64,000 nucleotides of DNA from Pseudomonadota bacterium (GTDB taxonomy: Bacteria; Pseudomonadota; Gammaproteobacteria; Burkholderiales; Burkholderiaceae_C), in assembly GCA_018242005.1 (NCBI GenBank), contig JAFECU010000269.1, positions 1 through 64,000 on the forward strand, given 5' to 3'. The position numbers and the translations under genes are program-made. Positions within the stretch are counted from its first letter, which is position 1. Each line of letters opens with the position of its first letter. Shown here in pieces: positions 31,729 through 39,091 of this stretch. The notes under the pieces are model-generated. The model made no database searches and had not been told where the DNA came from. It saw only the letters and a program-made list of their open reading frames with translations.

Positions 31729-33237
31729 TTACAGCCAGCCGCGCAACTCGGTCTTGAGCACCTTGCCATAGGCATTCTTGGGCAGCGCCGGCACCCAGCG
31801 GTAGGCCTTCGGGCGCTTGAAGCGCGCGATGTGGTCGAGGCACAGGGCGTCGAGCTCGGCATCGGCCACCTCGCTGCCCTCGGCCACCAGAAAGGCCACG
31901 ACCACCTCGCCCCAATCGGCATCGCGCTGGCCGACCACGGCCACCTCGCGCACGCGCGGGTGCAGGAGCAGCACCTCTTCAACCTCGCGCGGGTAGATGT
32001 TGGAGCCGCCGGAAATGATCACGTCCTTGCTGCGGTCACGCAGCGTGAGAAAGCCATGCTCGTCCAGGCTGCCCACGTCGCCGGTGTGCAGCCAGCCGCC
32101 GCGCAGCGTCTGGGCCGTGGCCTCGGGGTTGTTCCAGTAGCCAGACATGACGGTGTCGCCGCGCACCAGCACCTCGCCCAGTTCGCCCGTGGGCACGGGC
32201 CGGTCCTGCGCGTCGGCCACGCGCACCTGCACGCAGGCATGGGCCACGCCGACCGAGGCGATGCGCTGCGCCCAGCGCGGGTGAGCGGTGTCCATGAGGT
32301 GCTCGCGCGCCAGCGCCGTGATGGTCATGGGGCATTCGCCCTGGCCGTAGATCTGCACGAACTTCTGGCCCATGGTGGCGATGGCGCGGCGCAGATCGTC
32401 CACGTACATCGGCCCGCCGCCGTAGACGATGGTCTTGAAGCCGCTGCCGTCGCCGCCCGTGGCACGCACGTGCTCGACCAGGCGGTGCACCATCGTCGGC
32501 GCGGCAAACAGCGAGAGGCGCCCCACATCGCGCGCCAGCCGCACCAGCTCGGCCGCATCGAACCCGCCCGACTCGGGCACCACATGGCGCGCACCGCGCA
32601 GCATGTGGGCATAGTTGTACAGGCCCGCGCCGTGTGACATGGGAGCGGCGTAGGCCATGGCGTCGTCGGGGTGCACATCGTCCACGTCGGTGAAGTAGGC
32701 CATGGTCATGGCCAGCAGGTTGCGCTGCGTCTGCATCACGCCCTTGGGCCGGCCCGTGGTGCCCGAGGTGTAGAACAGCGAGACCACATCATCGGGCGTG
32801 CGCTCCTCGATCGCCAGCGGCCGGCCCTGGGCCGCGCTCTGCCAGGCGGCATCGCCCAACACCAGCAAGCGCCCCGCACCGGCGCCCGCGGCCAGGGCGT
32901 CGGTGCGCAGCGCGGCAGACACACAGACCACGCGCGCGCTGCTGTCGGCGAGCACATGGGCGAGCTCGCGCGCATGCAGCTTGTAGTTGACGGGCACGGA
33001 CACGGCGCCGCACCAGTGAATGGCGTGCAGCGCCTCCAGATACTCGGGACAGTTGGCGGAGAAGATGGCCACGCGCTCGCCCGGCCGCACGCCGCACTGC
33101 GCGCGCAAATGCCCGGCCAGCGCCGCCACGCGCGCGGCCAGCGTGCGGTAGTCATGCAGCAGGCGCGCGCCGGTCAGCACGGCCGGGCGGTCGCCAAAGA
33201 CCTGGGCGCTGCGCTGCAGCAGTTGGCTGATGTTCAT
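31729..33237 (-). CDS. AMP-dependent acyl-CoA synthetase
   Basis: A 502-residue adenylate-forming enzyme: P-loop-like motif YTSGTTGRPKGV, the A5 region IYGQGECPMT, hinge motif GWLHTGDVG, and the A10 lysine near LPKNAYGKVLK at the C-terminus. It activates a carboxylic acid to its CoA thioester through an acyl-adenylate; the acid is unknown (fatty or aromatic). ATG at 33237 is chosen from the family N-terminus (MNISQLLQRSAQVFGDRPAV). The upstream gap carries an AT-rich dispersed repeat. Confidence 0.88.
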   Translation of the reverse strand: MNISQLLQRSAQVFGDRPAVLTGARLLHDYRTLAARVAALAGHLRAQCGVRPGERVAIFSANCPEYLEALHAIHWCGAVSVPVNYKLHARELAHVLADSSARVVCVSAALRTDALAAGAGAGRLLVLGDAAWQSAAQGRPLAIEERTPDDVVSLFYTSGTTGRPKGVMQTQRNLLAMTMAYFTDVDDVHPDDAMAYAAPMSHGAGLYNYAHMLRGARHVVPESGGFDAAELVRLARDVGRLSLFAAPTMVHRLVEHVRATGGDGSGFKTIVYGGGPMYVDDLRRAIATMGQKFVQIYGQGECPMTITALAREHLMDTAHPRWAQRIASVGVAHACVQVRVADAQDRPVPTGELGEVLVRGDTVMSGYWNNPEATAQTLRGGWLHTGDVGSLDEHGFLTLRDRSKDVIISGGSNIYPREVEEVLLLHPRVREVAVVGQRDADWGEVVVAFLVAEGSEVADAELDALCLDHIARFKRPKAYRWVPALPKNAYGKVLKTELRGWL

Positions 33238-33246
33238 GGCTGTCTC

Positions 33247-33313
33247 CGTAGCTATTGCTCTAATAAAAATAGCTGTTTGCGCTTGATGGATAAGCGCTGG
33301 CGGCCATTTTGGC
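33247..33313 (+). repeat. AT-rich ATAGCT-type repeat, best copy
   Basis: AAAAATAGCTGTTTGCGCTT followed by GATGGATAAGCGCTGG and GCCATTTTGGC. It contains the inverted repeat GCGCTT...AAGCGC and is the most complete copy in the window. It lies between the divergent acyl-CoA synthetase and alkB, so it may carry or overlap their promoters. Confidence 0.6.
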
Positions 33314-33326
33314 TCAAACTCCGCAC

Positions 33327-33989
33327 ATGACCAAGCAGCCCGTGGACGATTTGTTTGCCGACGACCCCGGCGCGCCGGACGCATTCGCGCTGGGTGCGCA
33401 GGCGCTGCTGCTGCGCGGCCTTGCGCTGGCGCAGGCTCAGGAACTGCTGCGCTGCGTGGCGCGGGTCGTGCATGACGCACCTTGGCGCCACATGGCCACG
33501 CCCGGCGGCCAGTCCATGTCGGTGGCCATGACGGGCTGCGGGCCGCTGTGCTGGGTCAGCGACAGGCAGGGCTACCGCTACGCCGAGCGCGACCCGCTCA
33601 CCGGCCGGCCCTGGCCCGCCATGCCGGAGGTCTTCGCGCGGCTGGCCCGGGACGCGGCGCAGCGGGCCGGGTTTGCCGACTTCACGCCCGACGCCTGCCT
33701 GATCAACCGCTACGCGCCCGGCGCGCGCATGTCACTGCACCAGGACCGCGACGAGCGCGACCTCGCCGCCCCCATCGTCTCGGTCTCGCTGGGCCTGCCG
33801 GCCGTCTTTCTGTGGGGCGGCGCCACGCGCTCCGAGCGCGCGCAGCGCGTGCCGCTCGGGCATGGCGACGTCGTGGTCTGGGGCGGGGTGGACCGGCTGC
33901 GCTACCACGGCGTGCTGCCGGTGGCGCCGGGCCAGCACCCGGCCACGGGCGACTCGCGCATCAACCTGACGCTGCGCCGCGCGCGGTGA
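33327..33989 (+). CDS. alkB: AlkB, DNA oxidative demethylase
   Basis: A 220-residue Fe(II)/2-oxoglutarate dioxygenase that repairs N-methylated bases such as 1-methyladenine. The metal triad is His138 and Asp140 (LHQDRDE) and His194 (RYHGV); 2-oxoglutarate is bound by Arg211 in DSRINLTLR. The substrate-contact motif PDACLINRYAPGARM is present. The ATG at 33327 is chosen over an upstream TTG. Confidence 0.94.
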   Translation: MTKQPVDDLFADDPGAPDAFALGAQALLLRGLALAQAQELLRCVARVVHDAPWRHMATPGGQSMSVAMTGCGPLCWVSDRQGYRYAERDPLTGRPWPAMPEVFARLARDAAQRAGFADFTPDACLINRYAPGARMSLHQDRDERDLAAPIVSVSLGLPAVFLWGGATRSERAQRVPLGHGDVVVWGGVDRLRYHGVLPVAPGQHPATGDSRINLTLRRAR

Positions 33990-34394
33990 TACCGACGCGG
34001 TGCGGCAAGGCATGCCGCACCTCACGGCAGGGCCAATGGCGCAGCGCCCGGCAGACAATCGGGGTTTCCACTAGACTACTCACCCTGTCCCGAGCCAGTG
34101 CCTCGGTGGCACTACCAGGTTCCGGCCGGTTCTACCCACCACTTCACCACCGCAGGGGGCAGCAGCCCCTTTGCAGACCAGGGCGCCTGGCCCGGCTGCA
34201 GCGGCCTTTGCCAGCAGATGCCAGCGTTGCATACCGGCGTCTTCCACGGGCGATAGCTCATCGCCCATCCCGCGCCGGGGTTGCCGGCGCATCCATTGTC
34301 TGTGCATTGCACACAGATCCCGAGCGAGAGCGGTCTGCTGCCGGCCCTTGGCCGCCGCTGCCGCCACTCGCCCTTGACGAATAGAAAGAAATCC
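33990..34394. other. 405-base leader region before infA
   Basis: No convincing gene. It contains a short hairpin AGTGCC-TCGGT-GGCACT (34097-34113) without a T-run, then GC-rich sequence up to the infA start. Frames on both strands are open but lack codon bias or family resemblance. A long structured 5' leader is plausible for an infA copy with its own promoter. Confidence 0.4.
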
Positions 34395-34664
34395 ATGTCC
34401 AACAAGGAAGAACTGATCGAGATGCAAGGCAAGGTCGACGAGGTGCTGCCCGACTCGCGCTTTCGCGTCACCCTCGACAACGGCCACGCACTCATCGCCT
34501 ACTCGGGCGGCAAGATGCGCAAGCACCGCATCCGGGTGCTGGCGGGCGACGCAGTGTCTGTGGAGATGTCGCCCTACGACCTGACCAAGGGTCGCATCAC
34601 CTTCCGCCACCTGCCTCCGCGCGCGGGCGGTGCGCCGCGCGCGCCGGCGCGCCCGCGCCGCTGA
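34395..34664 (+). CDS. infA: Translation initiation factor IF-1 (stand-alone copy)
   Basis: An 89-residue protein with the S1-like OB fold of IF-1: [42 protein letters not shown] and [17 protein letters not shown]. The basic C-terminal tail (RAPARPRR) is longer than in classic 72-residue IF-1. Betaproteobacteria often carry a second infA outside the ribosomal-protein operon; this context (alkB upstream, no ribosomal genes) fits that copy. An AAAGAAA stretch precedes the ATG. Confidence 0.95.
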   Translation: MSNKEELIEMQGKVDEVLPDSRFRVTLDNGHALIAYSGGKMRKHRIRVLAGDAVSVEMSPYDLTKGRITFRHLPPRAGGAPRAPARPRR

Positions 34665-34762
34665 AAAACCTGCAGGCAAGAGTTTTCCCTCGTGCTCCGG
34701 AAGGGGCGTCACAGCACCCCCGATGGGCTCGGGCAGCGAATCCTGTTGAACGGGAAACCGGC

Positions 34763-34807
34763 GTCATCCCCGCGACTGCGGGGATCCAGCGCAGCGACGA
34801 TTCAACG
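34763..34807. repeat. GTCATCCCCGCG-type palindrome, single arm
   Basis: Arm 34763-34788 followed by GCGACGATTCAACG, the conserved spacer seen in the paired copies. It ends directly at the stop of the leftward beta-propeller gene, between convergent genes. Confidence 0.7.
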
Positions 34808-34808
34808 C

Positions 34809-36089
34809 TCAGGCCGCCACGATGGAAGACACGTCCAGCACATACATCTGGCGCTGGTGCTCGTGCACCGAGTCTATGCACACCAGGCGGCCGTCGCGGC
34901 TCCAGCGCGGGTGCAGGTCGCAGCGGTTTTCCTTCGAAAGATCGGGCGTGGCATAGAAGCTGCCGAGGTTGCGGCGCACGCCGGTCTGCATGTCGAACAG
35001 GAACAGGAAGCGCTCATGCGTCCTGTCGTCGGGATAGGTGTCGCTGAGCATCCAGCGCTTGTTGACCGGCGAGAAGGTCATGTGGCCGTTCTCCACCAGC
35101 ACGTCGCGGCCCACGACCTGCACCGCGCCGCCCTCGGCGTCGTGGTAGAGGTGGTAGTGGATTTCGCCCGCATGCGGGCCCCAGACGATGATGTGCGCGT
35201 CGTCCTGCCACAGCGGGTGCGAGATCTGGTACTCGGACTTCTCGTAGTCGAAGGTGCCCACGGCGCTCGGGTCGAAGTCCTCGGCCAGCTGCGGCAGCGG
35301 GTGGTCCGAGCATTCGAGCAGGCGCATCTGCGAGCCATCGGGGTTCATGGTGATCAGGCGGTGCAGGAAGCAGGTCTCGTCCTTCACGCGCTCGGTCCAG
35401 CGGTGCAGGAACAGAATGCGCGATGACGCCGGGTTCACCTCGATATGGCTCACCCAGTGGATGGCCTTGTCCATCGACGGCACATGGTGAAAGGCCTTGA
35501 GCCGGGCGTAGCTGACCAGCAGCTGTGCGGCGCCGCTGGCGATGTCCATGCGCCAGATGCCATCGTCCTCGGGCGCCAGCGCCAGCTCGAATGGCCCGCC
35601 CGGCTCGCTGTAGCCAATGGTCTCGTGCGTGATGTACAGGCGCCGGTAGTTGACCGACAAAGCCCATGCGCTGCTCGGTGCCACCACGTACACCGGCATG
35701 GGCAGCAGCCGGCGCGCGCCGCTGTCCACATCCACGATCACCGCGCCAAAGCCCGGGTAGCGCGCGCTCATGTCGCCCGTGCGGTCGTTGTAGATCAACT
35801 GGCGGCCGGGCGCGCCGTCCAGCCACTGCAGCTGGCTGCCCATCTGCCAGTTCCAGGCACCGGTCTCGCCGACGGCGTGAAAGCGGTCGCCATCCTGCGT
35901 GTCGAAGTAGCCAATCGTGGCCCTGGCCTCGGGGGTCAGGTACTGGTCCATCCAAGGCGTGCGCTGGGCCAGCAGCAGGCGATTGGTCTTGTCCCAGTTG
36001 GACTTGTTGTAGTAACCAAAAAAATGGTGCTGGCTGCCATCGCCCACAAGGCGGCAGGGCACGAACTGGTCAGGGTTTGTCAGCTTCAT
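34809..36089 (-). CDS. Beta-propeller protein, oligogalacturonate-lyase-like
   Basis: A 426-residue protein with repeated WD40/TolB-like blades (for example GIWRMDIASGAAQLLVS; SQMRLLECSDHPLPQ; RHLHPRWSRDGRLVCID-type closing blade). Overall it resembles the oligogalacturonate-lyase/Pel22-like seven-bladed propellers. There is no signal peptide, so it is cytoplasmic. It lies 26 bases downstream of a Bug receptor gene in the same orientation, so the two may share a transcript and serve uptake and breakdown of an acidic sugar. That link is inference. Confidence 0.6.
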   Translation of the reverse strand: MKLTNPDQFVPCRLVGDGSQHHFFGYYNKSNWDKTNRLLLAQRTPWMDQYLTPEARATIGYFDTQDGDRFHAVGETGAWNWQMGSQLQWLDGAPGRQLIYNDRTGDMSARYPGFGAVIVDVDSGARRLLPMPVYVVAPSSAWALSVNYRRLYITHETIGYSEPGGPFELALAPEDDGIWRMDIASGAAQLLVSYARLKAFHHVPSMDKAIHWVSHIEVNPASSRILFLHRWTERVKDETCFLHRLITMNPDGSQMRLLECSDHPLPQLAEDFDPSAVGTFDYEKSEYQISHPLWQDDAHIIVWGPHAGEIHYHLYHDAEGGAVQVVGRDVLVENGHMTFSPVNKRWMLSDTYPDDRTHERFLFLFDMQTGVRRNLGSFYATPDLSKENRCDLHPRWSRDGRLVCIDSVHEHQRQMYVLDVSSIVAA

Positions 36090-36115
36090 GGTTCTGGCGT
36101 GGTGCAGTGGGTCAC

Positions 36116-37123
36116 TCAGTTGGAGCTGGCAGAAATCTTGCCTTCGGCGATCACATGGTCCCAGCGCTTCTTCTCCCGTGCCACGAAGGCGTCGGCCTCG
36201 GGCAGGGTGTTGGCCACGGCGCTCATGCCCTGCTCTTCCAGCCCCTTGCGGAATTCGGGTGTGTTGACGATCTTGCGTATGTCCTCGTTCAGCTTCTTGA
36301 CGATGGCCTCGGGCACCTTGGACGAGACCGCCACCGTGGTCCAGGAAGTCGCCACATAGTCCTTCATACCCGACTCGGCGGCCGTGGGAACGTCGGGCAG
36401 CGCTGCAAGGCGCTCCCTGCCGGTTACCGCCAGCGCCTTGAGCTTGCCACCCTTGATATGGGACAGCACCGTGGGCGGGTTCTCGAACATCAGCTGGATC
36501 TGCCCACCCAGCAGGTCATTGAGCGCCGCCGAGCTGCCGCGATAGGGCACATGGACGATGGGCGCGCCCGACTGCAGCTTGTACATCTCGCCCATCATGT
36601 GCACCGACGAGCCCACGCCGGCGGAGCCGAAGTGCACCGTATTCGGCTGGCTCTTGGCCAGTGCCGTGAGCTCGGACAGGTTCTTGACCGGCAGGGACGG
36701 CGTGGCCACCACCACATGGGGCATTTCGGCCAGCACGGTGACCACGCGCAGATCCTTGCCGGGGTTGTAGGTCAGCTTGCTGTACACGCCATAGGCCGCA
36801 TGCAGGCCGATGGAGCCAATCATCAGCGTGTAGCCGTCGCCAGGCTGGTCCACCACATATTTGCCACCCAGATGACCTCCGGCGCCGGGCTTGTTCTCCA
36901 CCACCACCGGCTGGCCCCACATGCGGCTGAGCCTGTCGGCCAGCATGCGGCCCTGCACGTCGGAACTGCCACCCGCCGTGAACGGCACGATGATGCGCAT
37001 CTGCCGTGACGGGTTGGGAAAACCCTCCTGCGCCATCGCCGTACCGCCCAGCACAGCCGCTGCGGCAGTCACCAATGCCATGCCCGCTCTGCGCTGGCTC
37101 CACGTCTTCCAATGCTTGTCCAT
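36116..37123 (-). CDS. Bug-family tripartite tricarboxylate transporter receptor
   Basis: A 335-residue periplasmic solute-binding protein. Signal peptide residues 1-31 (ending GGTAMA, with a twin-Arg pair QRRAG). Family motifs: RIIVPFTAGGSSDVQGRML, VVVENKPGAGGHLGGKYV, FGSAGVGSSVHMMGEM and HVPYRGSSAALNDLLGGQ. It would deliver a carboxylate to a TctAB permease that is not in the window. It is divergent from a LysR regulator, the usual arrangement. Confidence 0.93.
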   Translation of the reverse strand: MDKHWKTWSQRRAGMALVTAAAAVLGGTAMAQEGFPNPSRQMRIIVPFTAGGSSDVQGRMLADRLSRMWGQPVVVENKPGAGGHLGGKYVVDQPGDGYTLMIGSIGLHAAYGVYSKLTYNPGKDLRVVTVLAEMPHVVVATPSLPVKNLSELTALAKSQPNTVHFGSAGVGSSVHMMGEMYKLQSGAPIVHVPYRGSSAALNDLLGGQIQLMFENPPTVLSHIKGGKLKALAVTGRERLAALPDVPTAAESGMKDYVATSWTTVAVSSKVPEAIVKKLNEDIRKIVNTPEFRKGLEEQGMSAVANTLPEADAFVAREKKRWDHVIAEGKISASSN

Positions 37124-37226
37124 TGCCCAGTCTCCTAGATTTTCTTGACGCCGCGATGTGCGGCCGATTCATGCGATGGGGGCAGTGTAGAAAAGCCATG
37201 TCCTGCAGGAAAATGCTTTTTTTAGG

Positions 37227-37251
37227 GGTATCTATTCAAAACGGATATACC
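37227..37251. promoter_or_regulatory. Candidate LysR operator
   Basis: Imperfect palindrome GGTAT...ATACC with a 15-base AT-rich centre, inside the 161-base divergent region between the Bug receptor and the LysR gene. Size and position fit a T-N11-A type LysR site; read by eye only. Confidence 0.35.
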
Positions 37252-37284
37252 TGCATACAAGCCCCTGCAGTCGCCGATCACCTC

Positions 37285-38178
37285 ATGACCCGTCCCCTGA
37301 ACCCCCGTGAAATCGAGGCCTTTCGTGCCGTCATACAGACCGGAACCACCACGGCCGCCGCACAGCTGCTGCACACGACCCAGCCGTCGGTCAGCCGCCT
37401 GCTGTCGCAGATGCAGACCGCCGCCGGGCTCAAGCTGTTCGACATGCACAAGGGCCGCCTGCGCCCCACGGCGCAGGCCATGGACCTGTACGCCACGGTG
37501 CAACAGCATTTCGTGGGGCGCGAACGCATCGAGCGTGAGCTGGCGGTGCTGCGCCAATCCGGCACGGGCGCCCTGCGCATAGGTTGCACACCGGCGCTGG
37601 GCTTGAGCGTCATCCCGGCGGCGATCCGGCGCTTCGCCCAGAGCCACCCCGGCACTCACGTCAACCTGCAGACCCTGAGCACCACGGCCCTGCGCGAGGG
37701 GCTTTTGCATGGCCAGTTCGACCTGGTGGTCAGCACCATGGCCATCGCCACGCCCGAGCTCGACGCCAGCGTGCTGCACCGCAGCCATGCCGTCTGCGTC
37801 ATGCACCCGCAGCACCCCTTGGCCGAGCGCAGTGCGCTTCACGTGCGCGACCTGCAGGGCCAGCTGCTGCTGACCCTCAATGCCGATGACAACATCTTCC
37901 TGCAGCTGCAGCAGACCATGCGGGCCCACGGCATAGAGGCCGGCTCGACCATGGAAACCACCTACTCAGCCACCATTTGCGCCCTGGCCGCCCAGGGCCT
38001 GGGCCTGGGCGTGGTCAACCCCTATGTGGCAGCGGTGTTTGCACGCGAGCTGCGCATACTGCCCCTGCTGCCGCCCTGCGCCGTGGAGGTGGTGCTGGCC
38101 CTGGCGCCGCAATATGCTCCGTCGCAGCGGGCGGACTGCTTCATAGCATCGCTACGAGCGCAATTCGGCGGGCCTTGA
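37285..38178 (+). CDS. LysR-family transcriptional regulator
   Basis: A 297-residue regulator: an N-terminal winged helix-turn-helix (IEAFRAVIQTGTTTAAAQLL, TTQPSVSRLLSQMQ) and a C-terminal periplasmic-binding-like effector domain (GALRIGCTPALGLSVIPAAIRRF). It probably regulates the divergent Bug receptor and its own gene in response to the transported acid. Confidence 0.93.
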   Translation: MTRPLNPREIEAFRAVIQTGTTTAAAQLLHTTQPSVSRLLSQMQTAAGLKLFDMHKGRLRPTAQAMDLYATVQQHFVGRERIERELAVLRQSGTGALRIGCTPALGLSVIPAAIRRFAQSHPGTHVNLQTLSTTALREGLLHGQFDLVVSTMAIATPELDASVLHRSHAVCVMHPQHPLAERSALHVRDLQGQLLLTLNADDNIFLQLQQTMRAHGIEAGSTMETTYSATICALAAQGLGLGVVNPYVAAVFARELRILPLLPPCAVEVVLALAPQYAPSQRADCFIASLRAQFGGP

Positions 38179-38253
38179 TGCCTCAGCGCAGCGCAGTGGC
38201 TGCGCTTGCACGCATCGGGAACTACATGCCCACGATGGCAGTTCCGGCGGCCA

Positions 38254-39060
38254 TCATGGCGCCGCCGAATGCCGCGCCAGCATCTCCAGCACATAGCGAC
38301 TTGGTATCGCATAGGAAATGCCCGTGGGCTGGGTCAGCGCCGATTCGCGCGTGCTCTTGACCTGCACCATGCTCATGACGCCGAGCACGGCGCCGCTGCG
38401 CTGGTCGAACAAGGGGCCGCCGCTGTTGCCCGGGTAGGCCGAGGCATCGAGCTGCAGCACCTGCACGGGCCCGGCGCGCAGACTGAGGACGGCACGCTCA
38501 CTGAGCTGCTGGCTCGTCGGGCTGGGCAGTGCCATGGTGGTGATCGAGGAGACCCCGGCCCGGTGCGTGACGGAGGAGTAGCCCAGCACCCCGCCAATCG
38601 GGAAGCCCATGAACGCGAGTTCGTCCCCCTCGCGCAGCCGGTCTGACGAGGCGACCTTGAGCGGCGCGACCGGCGGGCCGTCGATCTGCAGCAGCGCCAG
38701 GTCTTGCTCCAGGTTCAACTCCATCACCTTGGCCTTGCGCATGACCCAGGCGACCTCGCCCGAACGCACCTGCACGGCCAGGGCCTGGCCGTCGGGGCTG
38801 ATCATGTTCATGCGGGTGACCACATGCGCGCTGGTCACCACGCGCAGGCCGTCGCCCACCACGAAGCCCGCCCCCACGTATCGAAAACGCGGGTTGTCCG
38901 TGGAGACATAGGTCCCGACCAGCACCACCGACGGTTTGACCCGCTCTATGGTGTCGGGCAGCTGCTGCGCCACCGCGCCAAGCGGCCAAAGCCACTGCAG
39001 CAGCCACATCAGCGCCCATAACGCCAGCCTGCCGGCGCCGCCTGGCATGCGCGCGTTCAT
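38254..39060 (-). CDS. Secreted trypsin-like serine protease
   Basis: A 268-residue periplasmic protease. N-terminal signal peptide residues 1-31 (WALMWLLQWLWPLGAVAQ). S1C/DegP-like fold with catalytic triad His79 (TSAHVV), Asp120 (QDLALL) and Ser213 (PGNSGGPLF). No PDZ domain follows. It lies 31 bases after prsT in the same orientation, at the end of the XrtA-associated operon, so it may act on the envelope or on sorted proteins. It is convergent with the LysR gene. Confidence 0.85.
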   Translation of the reverse strand: MNARMPGGAGRLALWALMWLLQWLWPLGAVAQQLPDTIERVKPSVVLVGTYVSTDNPRFRYVGAGFVVGDGLRVVTSAHVVTRMNMISPDGQALAVQVRSGEVAWVMRKAKVMELNLEQDLALLQIDGPPVAPLKVASSDRLREGDELAFMGFPIGGVLGYSSVTHRAGVSSITTMALPSPTSQQLSERAVLSLRAGPVQVLQLDASAYPGNSGGPLFDQRSGAVLGVMSMVQVKSTRESALTQPTGISYAIPSRYVLEMLARHSAAP

Positions 39061-39091
39061 GCCAAGGCCCTTTGCAATGGGCAATGGCCGG

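Noticed and set aside
34080-34712. 210-residue frame on the - strand across the infA leader
   Set aside because: It overlaps infA on the opposite strand and has no recognisable domain.
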